Below are positions 8,418 to 12,842 of a stretch of 12,842 nucleotides of DNA, piece after piece; position 1 is the first letter of the stretch, and every line of letters begins with the position of its first letter. The stretch is from Sphaerosporella brunnea (Eukaryota > Ascomycota > Pezizomycetes > Pezizales > Pyronemataceae), in assembly GCA_008704415.1 (NCBI GenBank), contig VXIS01000600.1, positions 1-12,842 of the forward strand, read 5' to 3'. The notes beneath the pieces are model-generated. The model saw only the letters and a list, made by a program, of their open reading frames with translations, was not told the origin of the DNA and did not search any database. Position numbers and translations under genes: made by a program.

Positions 8418-8451
8418 CGTGCGACAACTAGGTCTATAGCTGCCTACACCA
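8418..8451 (-). repeat. Right terminal inverted repeat of the transposon
   Basis: The reverse complement starts TGGTGTAGGCAGC and runs to GTCGCACG. It is followed on the + strand by TA at 8452-8453. Confidence 0.75.
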
Positions 8452-8521
8452 TAGGAGCGAGCAGGGGGTCTGTCATGATCGTTCGCGGTCGCCTACAGAC
8501 AACAAAACTGATTACACACAC

Positions 8522-8534
8522 AGGAGAATATTCA
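8522..8534 (+). repeat. Right copy of the 13-base direct repeat around the transposon
   Basis: AGGAGAATATTCA pairs with 7331-7343. It could be the target duplication of an older outer insertion, or a chance or microhomology match. Confidence 0.55.
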
Positions 8535-9095
8535 CCTTTCAATCTCTTAATAGCTTTAGCAAGGAACTTCAAGATTGCCGTGTAAAGCCAGAGCATTGAT
8601 TTCTCCAGGTTTTCCAATCTCCGTTGATATAGAGAAGCTCGTGGCCCGTGCACCTATCGATAAGGGAGGCAGCCTTCTCAGATTCAACTAAGATCGCATG
8701 CACTGTTTCCTGCTTATCCAAGCACAGCATTGTTAGCTAGTTCGATGATTTACCGGTTCAAATCGACCTCCAGAAGAAATTGAAACCATGGCCCACGGCA
8801 GCGCCGCATGCACGGACCAGATTGAACGATGATGACGCCGATTTCCTTGAAATTATCTACCCATCACAGGATTTTCATCCCAAAATCTCTCGGCACGATC
8901 TCCTCACCCTGAATTCAATCTTCCAGAGCTCTCCTTTCTTCCCATTCAAGATTTCATCTGTCATGGACCTAGGGCGGATGCGATCTCACGGGCGTCAACC
9001 TCGATGCCAATATCTGTAAGCGTGTTGCACTCCTGCAAGGACAGCTCGCCGCTATCGAGGGCCCTGCTCCACAACGACGCTGCTGCCGAAATAGG
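8533..9095 (-). pseudogene. NACHT_N (NWD NLR N-terminal) domain part of the decayed NLR
   Basis: From 9095 downward: PISAAASLWSRALDSGE, VDAREIASAL, then after a stop and frame change MTDEILNGKKGELWKIEF, GEEIVPRDFG, a TGA, WVDNFKEIG, VHAALPWA and FQFLLEV. Then come ILVESEKAASLIDRC and LENLEKSMLWLYTAILKF with LAKAIKRLKG (8630-8533). The succession LW..AL / GEE-V-RD / WV-KFKE-G / HAALPWA-F-FLL / LY-AIL-FL is characteristic of the conserved N-terminal domain of NWD-type NACHT NTPases (Pfam NACHT_N). Several frameshifts and two stops are present. Confidence 0.8.
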
Positions 9096-9593
9096 TTGTT
9101 CTCCTTCGTTTCACACCTGGGTGTGTGCTGTATCCTTGCCCGCCGCGGTTGCAGCTGTCGGGCGACTTGTTTGGTTTGGTTTGAAGGTTGAATCCCGGAT
9201 TGTATCTCCAGGTTGGGGAATCTGTTGGTATTGTAAGGTCTTGCGTTGAAGGTGTATGCGCTCTGGTAGATGGTGTTGTGTCGTTCAGACTGGCCACCCC
9301 ACCGAGCACAGATGTGATGGATGAGGCTGCCGTTGGAATCTGCGTCGGTCGTTCGCCGGCACCTCCTGAATGTCGGCTGGTCTGCTTCTTCTTTGGGCTG
9401 AGTAAGCAGAGGATCCAATCTCGTTTCCTGGTCTTGCCGTCCGACATCTCCAGGAATTTTGTGGGTATTCCGTTGCTCTGTCAAAGTAGATAGTCAGGAT
9501 CGCTGAGGGGTCGCTACTCGTTTGGGATGTTGGAATACAGTTCGGATGCCAGGAGATAACTTCAGAGGCCGCCCGGTGCGAATAAATGAGGGG

Positions 9594-9599
9594 TTTATA
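9594..9599 (-). promoter_or_regulatory. Possible TATA box of the decayed NLR
   Basis: The minus strand reads GGTATAAACC about 150 bases upstream of the likely ATG at 9447. Position and sequence fit a core promoter, but the match is short. Confidence 0.3.
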
Positions 9600-9614
9600 C
9601 CGAGTGCGGCTCAT

Positions 9615-10430
9615 TCAGTTCGCTGCAGAAACAACACATGATGCATATGCTTGATTCACTCTCCGCCGCCTTTCGCTTGGAGGGTAGTTATTCGTTCGAA
9701 CAGTCTGTGACAAACTAGCTAGGAGTCCCTTCTCAAACGTTGCTCTGATTGATTGAAACACGCGTGCACCGCCTCCCGAAGTTGAGCATAAATATCGCGA
9801 GGGTGGTACATACTTGGTGTGTGAACACATAGGAATGATCCAAAGTTGGATGGAAAAGTACATGGTTGGGTAGCCGCCGTCGCCTCTCAATATGCACACT
9901 TGGTATCTCTCCATCTAAACGCACTGTACGTTGGGTAGTCTTCACGCCGAAGCCGGAAAAAACCCTGTTATACCCACAAAACAACCCGTCCCGACTTGTC
10001 CCAGCCCCAACTTGTGTTTAGGGCCTGTTTGGCCGCGGGTCCGTACCTGCAGCTGCAGTTGAGCAGTATCGTGTACATTTTCCTTAAGGCTGGCGGGTAA
10101 TCTGAAATGAATCCATCCGGAGGCCATTATTTGAAATCCCAGTTTTGGGTTCTGTAATTCTGTACTGTACTTGAACTACATTATAGTAGGCACCCCAAAC
10201 AGGGGTCTATACCGCTGACCAGTATTTGCAAGTGCTCTTATACAATGCCTGGGTTGCTGGGCGGGCTTTTATCTATGTGTGCCATCGTGAACAAGCTGCT
10301 TCAAGCCTCACCAGATCTAATAAGACTAAGCTTTTAGTCATAAAATATCACTCGAATGCTCAGTATCAAATCGGCCCGGGATGTACCTCGGTCATGAGGT
10401 CCTCCCGCATATGCTCAGGTCTCCGACAAA
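9615..10430. other. Intergenic, no gene seen
   Basis: The only ORFs are short, the longest 99 codons on the minus strand (9615-9914), and carry no recognisable motifs. CCTGTTTGG at about 10024 and CCAAACAGG at about 10194 form a 9-base inverted pair 160 bases apart, too short to call an element. Confidence 0.5.
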
Positions 10431-10439
10431 AGATCGAAA

Positions 10440-10483
10440 CACGTGATTTTTCCGGGCCAAAGCTTTGTACAAAAGTCACGTGA
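10440..10483. promoter_or_regulatory. Paired CACGTG (E-box/Cbf1-type) sites
   Basis: CACGTG at 10440-10445 (in AACACGTGATTTT) and the full palindrome TCACGTGA at 10476-10483 lie 37 bases apart. The flanks mirror each other (CACGTGA then TTTT; AAAAG then TCACGTG). CACGTG is the known core site for fungal bHLH factors such as Cbf1/CpcR-like regulators. A CT-rich tract (10523-10547) follows, so this could be the promoter of the small ORF at 10561, or chance. Confidence 0.35.
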
Positions 10484-10560
10484 TCCGATCTCTTGTCCGC
10501 GAGTGTTAACCCACTACTATGGGGGTTTTTTTTTCTCCTCCTCTCCACATTTGATTGATC

Positions 10561-10878
10561 ATGAGATGCAAGGTGCGTAACGCGAACATACAGAAGAACA
10601 AAGCGGGTACAGTTGGGGACGCCTTTAACCTGGACATTCTTCCGGACTTCAAAATTACCAAAAACGGAAATCAATTCTGCAATGAAGCTGCCAAGCTGCG
10701 AGGTATGCGTACCAAGGTCGCCAATCCGCCGCAGGTGCTAGCGCTGCTTTTCTTTCGAAAATCAACTTGCTCCTCCAAAAAATGCCTGGAAAAATTATTC
10801 GACAGCGAATCATCCAAAGAGTCGAACAGTGACGAGTTCTTTGAAAAAAAAAAAACATTTTTTCGGTGGAGGAGATAG
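10561..10878 (+). CDS. Small hypothetical ORF, doubtful
   Basis: ATG at 10561 opens a 105-codon frame, about 80 bases after a TCACGTGA site and just after a CT-rich stretch, a fungal-promoter-like setting. The product is basic and Lys/Ser-rich (NIQKNKAGTVGDAFNLD, DFKITKNGNQFCNEAAKL), then SSKKCLEKLFDSESSKES, and is read through an A12 run (10844-10855) near its end. No domain, signal peptide or membrane segment is visible and I do not recognise it. It may be non-coding; an antisense frame (10655-11053) is of similar length. Confidence 0.2.
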   Translation: MRCKVRNANIQKNKAGTVGDAFNLDILPDFKITKNGNQFCNEAAKLRGMRTKVANPPQVLALLFFRKSTCSSKKCLEKLFDSESSKESNSDEFFEKKKTFFRWRR

Positions 10879-11004
10879 ATGGCTGTTGAAAATGAGGCTC
10901 AAAACCCTCCGGTTTAAGGCTGCAGAAAATCCCATGACGGGTGGGAGGGAGGCTGCGCCATCCCTCTCTCAAAGCCGATCCGATAACCCCGCACCGAAAA
11001 ATGC

Positions 11005-11023
11005 GGGGGGTGGGGGGGGGGGG
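11005..11023 (+). repeat. G6-T-G12 tract
   Basis: Nineteen bases, all G except one T. The complement is a C-rich tract. Could fold as a G-quadruplex. Confidence 0.9.
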
Positions 11024-11182
11024 ACGCTTTCTCGAATATTGCTGCGCTTGCATTTGTTGGTTCTAAATGCTTCGCGAAATGTAAATGTAAATGCTTCACC
11101 CGGCAGGTCGCCGTCGATCATCCCGTGACTGTGAGGACTCCAGACGTCAGCGCGTGCGCGCGCGTCGGATGTACTTTATGTT

Positions 11183-11193
11183 GGGGGGGGGGG
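11183..11193 (+). repeat. G11 homopolymer
   Basis: Eleven G after a CGCGTGCGCGCGCGTCGG stretch (about 11150-11167). Confidence 0.9.
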
Positions 11194-12051
11194 CGGCTTA
11201 CTCTACTACTCGTCCGGTCATCCATCCGACAATTGTCGACACGCTGACTTTTTAGCTGCAGCAGTATGGATGGATGTTAATCTACGAGTACGGAGTACAT
11301 GATACACGAACCATCATCATCACATTTTGCATATCCGACCTCTGGCATGGCTTATTCCCTGTGTATAGGCAGACAGATATGTACCTGTGCATGTACCTAT
11401 CCCGTCCACGACGATTGTCGACGGCTCCGTCAACGCTTTTTTGTGGCCTGTATCATGAAGGGGAATCTGAGCTATCAGTATCTTCAAGCTTTGCGGATCC
11501 TATATCGATAATCGGCCGGTATCCAGAACAACCGCGCCGTTCCCGTGCCGTTTGCCACCAAAGCCTTGCGGGCGAAAAAAAAAAACAACAAAAAAAAAAC
11601 CGGAGGACCAGTGGCGATAAGTCCCGTGATAGGGCTGACGGCTGCCATGTTATTCAGGGCGTGGGGTTGACTAAGCCAGCAGAATATGTTGATCTATTCG
11701 GGTGCGAGTTGCAGAAAAAAAAAAAAACTGGCCGATCCCTAGTAGTTGGTTGCCGGTACATCCAGCTTGGCAGCATCTGCGTCGTTTGCGATCCTTCTTC
11801 GCGCTGGGGATAATTGAGCGAGAGAAACGAAGCTCGGAGGTCAATTTATCGGCCCGTATGTTGTGTCGCCACCTACCTACCCTGTAGCGCGGGTTATTTC
11901 TTCTGCCTCTTCCCGACGAGATTGGCTTTTAACGCAATTTCGGGAAGAAGAAGAAGCAGGCTGGGATGGGTATGCTGATGTTGAGATTGAGTTTCTCGCA
12001 GGGTTGGTTTGGTTTGGTTGCCTACACAGGACGGGGATTACGTGAGAAGAA

Positions 12052-12097
12052 GCAAGGGAAGTATTTAGTTTTGTATTGGACTGGCTCCTTCCCTTGC
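12052..12097 (+). repeat. Inverted repeat, 10-base stem
   Basis: GCAAGGGAAG (12052-12061) and CTTCCCTTGC (12088-12097) are perfect reverse complements with a 26-base loop. The stem also lies inside a possible GTGAGA...TTGCAG intron (about 12041-12098), for which no coding context is visible. Confidence 0.45.
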
Positions 12098-12209
12098 AGG
12101 ATGGAACTTTTGCCAGATATTTCCTCTGGGAGGAGCTGGAGGGTGCAGCCAGATGATGAGCCATGCCTGCAACGCAACCGACGATTTCGAACAGAGCGTG
12201 GTGTGCCGT

Positions 12210-12258
12210 GATGACGCACGGAAGCAGCAGCAGCAGCTCAACATTTTTTTGCGTCATC
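12210..12258. promoter_or_regulatory. Inverted pair of bZIP-like TGACGCA sites
   Basis: GATGACGCA (12210-12218) and TGCGTCATC (12250-12258) are perfect 9-base reverse complements about 30 bases apart, flanking a CAG repeat (12223-12237). TGACGCA resembles fungal bZIP half-sites. Function is inferred only from the motif and its symmetry. Confidence 0.3.
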
Positions 12259-12480
12259 CTCTGGCAGGCCAGCTCGCAATTCCCACCCACATCACAATCT
12301 CTCCAAGTACCAACTCTGGTCCAGTTGCAAGGTCTACTTTTTTTTTGCGGTAACTTAGCTAGCAAAAAGCAAAATGGCGTTTCCAATGAATGGATGCGGG
12401 CCTAGGTATCCTACATATTGCACGTACCTATGTACTCAATTATACTCTGGCCTTTGCATATGTAGCTGTGCTTTTCTCCA

Positions 12481-12494
12481 CCCCCCCCCCCCCC
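12481..12494 (+). repeat. C14 homopolymer
   Basis: Fourteen uninterrupted C bases. Confidence 0.9.
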
Positions 12495-12710
12495 AGACTG
12501 CGCAAAAACCTCGGATTCGGATAGTTTTTTCAAATCCGGCTCACCACAAAGCATGCTGTAATTCTGCAATCCGAAGCCAGCAAGATGCCAAAAAAAAAAA
12601 AACGGTTGTAAGTAAATGAGGCTTTCCAAGCCAGCCCCTTACGAAACTCCTATGAGGCAAAACATACCATTTCAAGGCTTACATACCAGGCTCTTTTTCA
12701 CATCCCCCTG

Positions 12711-12717
12711 TATATAA
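12711..12717 (+). promoter_or_regulatory. Possible TATA box for a gene beyond the right edge
   Basis: TATATAA after a pyrimidine-rich run (CTCTTTTTCACATCCCCC) and before GGTAGGTAGGTAAG. The window ends 125 bases later without an ATG-started gene. Confidence 0.3.
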
Positions 12718-12776
12718 GGTAGGTAGGTAAGCATTTTCCGCACGGCCGCCGGCTGCTTTGTTTAAAAGGGGGCGGT

Positions 12777-12788
12777 GGGGGGGGGGGG
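12777..12788 (+). repeat. G12 homopolymer
   Basis: Twelve G about 60 bases downstream of a TATATAA box. Confidence 0.9.
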
Positions 12789-12817
12789 CGGCACAAATAT
12801 GAGATTGGCGGCGGCGA

Positions 12818-12833
12818 GATTGATTGATTGATT
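12818..12833 (+). repeat. (GATT)4 microsatellite
   Basis: Four tandem GATT units near the right edge. Confidence 0.85.
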
Positions 12834-12842
12834 GGTGGGTGT

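Larger units (their letters stand above)
7371..8451 (+). mobile_element. Internally deleted Tc1/mariner-like DNA transposon
   Basis: The 1081-base element lies between TA dinucleotides at 7369-7370 and 8452-8453. Its ends are imperfect inverted repeats of about 34 bases: TAGTGCAGGCACTTATACAC reading in from the left, and TGGTGTAGGCAGCTATAGAC reading in from the right, both continuing to ...TCGCACG. It holds the remains of a DDE transposase on the + strand and interrupts the minus-strand NLR relic. Relatives with a full transposase are usually nearer 1.8-2 kb (family knowledge), so about half is missing. It cannot move by itself. Confidence 0.78.
5051..9447 (-). pseudogene. Decayed NWD-type NACHT-ankyrin NLR gene, split by a transposon
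   Basis: Read from 9447 down on the minus strand, pieces of one fungal NLR appear in the family's usual order, spread over all three frames. They are: a basic N-terminus (SDGKTRKRDW), a NACHT_N domain, a helical linker, a NACHT domain without a P-loop, Walker B ICIDALDE, a WHD-like region with FRLAHLSVDE, and about two ankyrin repeats. In-frame stops include TGA at 6035-6037 (family Trp), TGA at 8864-8866 (KIL-stop-WVD, family Arg likely), TAA at 7324-7326 (family Gln likely) and TGA at 8961-8963. At least five frame changes occur. A 1081-base transposon occupies 7371-8451. Without it the gene spans ~3.3 kb, a normal length for the family. It faces the intact NLR at 1-1916, so the two converge. 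It is clearly non-functional as a full protein. Confidence 0.85.
10879..12842. other. Intergenic, homopolymer-rich, no convincing gene
   Basis: Two longer frames exist (11274-11813 + and 11877-12386 -), but both are low-complexity and pass through A, T or CAG runs, with no recognisable motif. The stretch holds G11-G12, C14 and A11-A13 runs, CAG and GATT microsatellites, a GTACTCCGTA-like palindromic stretch near 11285-11300, and TACC/GGTA tandem motifs near 11870 and 12718. Towards the right it looks like the upstream region of a gene outside the window. Confidence 0.5.

Noticed and set aside
8754..8764. GGTTCAAATCG resembling a tRNA B box
   Set aside because: No A box or cloverleaf fits upstream, and the minus strand here encodes the FQFLLEVDLNR piece of the NLR relic.
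8969..9484. 171-codon minus frame starting MTEQRNTHK
   Set aside because: It overlaps the basic N-terminal exon of the NLR relic in another frame. The family motifs (SLWSRALD, ALPWA) lie in other frames, so this is a shadow.
10020..10206. CCTGTTTGG/CCAAACAGG inverted pair suggesting a small MITE
   Set aside because: Only 9 bases match and no target duplication is visible at either side.
11274..11813. 179-codon + frame
   Set aside because: It passes through A11, A10 and A13 runs giving lysine strings, has no recognisable motif, and looks like a chance opening.
11877..12386. 169-codon minus frame
   Set aside because: Low-complexity Ser/Leu strings come from CAG and GAA repeats; no domain is visible.

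Overview
The window looks like an accessory region of a filamentous ascomycete (Pezizomycotina) genome. Pointers are NACHT-ankyrin (NLR/STAND) genes of the fungal type, a 53-base GT...AG intron with a CTGAT-like branch site, relics of TA-flanked DNA transposons, TACC-rich intergenic motifs, and C-to-T type stop codons of the kind left by repeat-induced point mutation.

Layout. (1) Bases 1-1916, + strand: 3' part of an apparently intact NACHT-winged-helix-ankyrin gene whose 5' end, including the P-loop, lies outside the window. (2) About 2006-3809: two related, strongly diverged sequences in inverted orientation around a ~280-base spacer. Three CCTTAGC(A/G)GG termini abut a TA, and each copy holds the remains of the same unidentified short gene. 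(3) About 3810-5050: no convincing gene. (4) 5051-9447, - strand: one large decayed NLR gene, followed piece by piece from an NWD-type NACHT_N domain through NACHT and a WHD-like region to ankyrin repeats. Frameshifts, in-frame stops and loss of the P-loop show it is dead. It is split by a 1081-base Tc1/mariner-like element (7371-8451, + strand) with ~34-base imperfect terminal inverted repeats, a TA duplication and an internally deleted transposase relic. (5) About 9500-12842: intergenic DNA with many homopolymer runs, two CACGTG sites, one doubtful small ORF and possible promoter elements for a gene to the right.

Together: one live and one dead NLR converge on a transposon-rich interval. 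This is what birth-and-death evolution of fungal NLRs (heterokaryon incompatibility or innate-immunity type receptors) would leave. The least explained part is the inverted pair at 2006-3809, whose shared gene relic I could not assign to a family. All family calls come from reading motifs by eye; no search was run.
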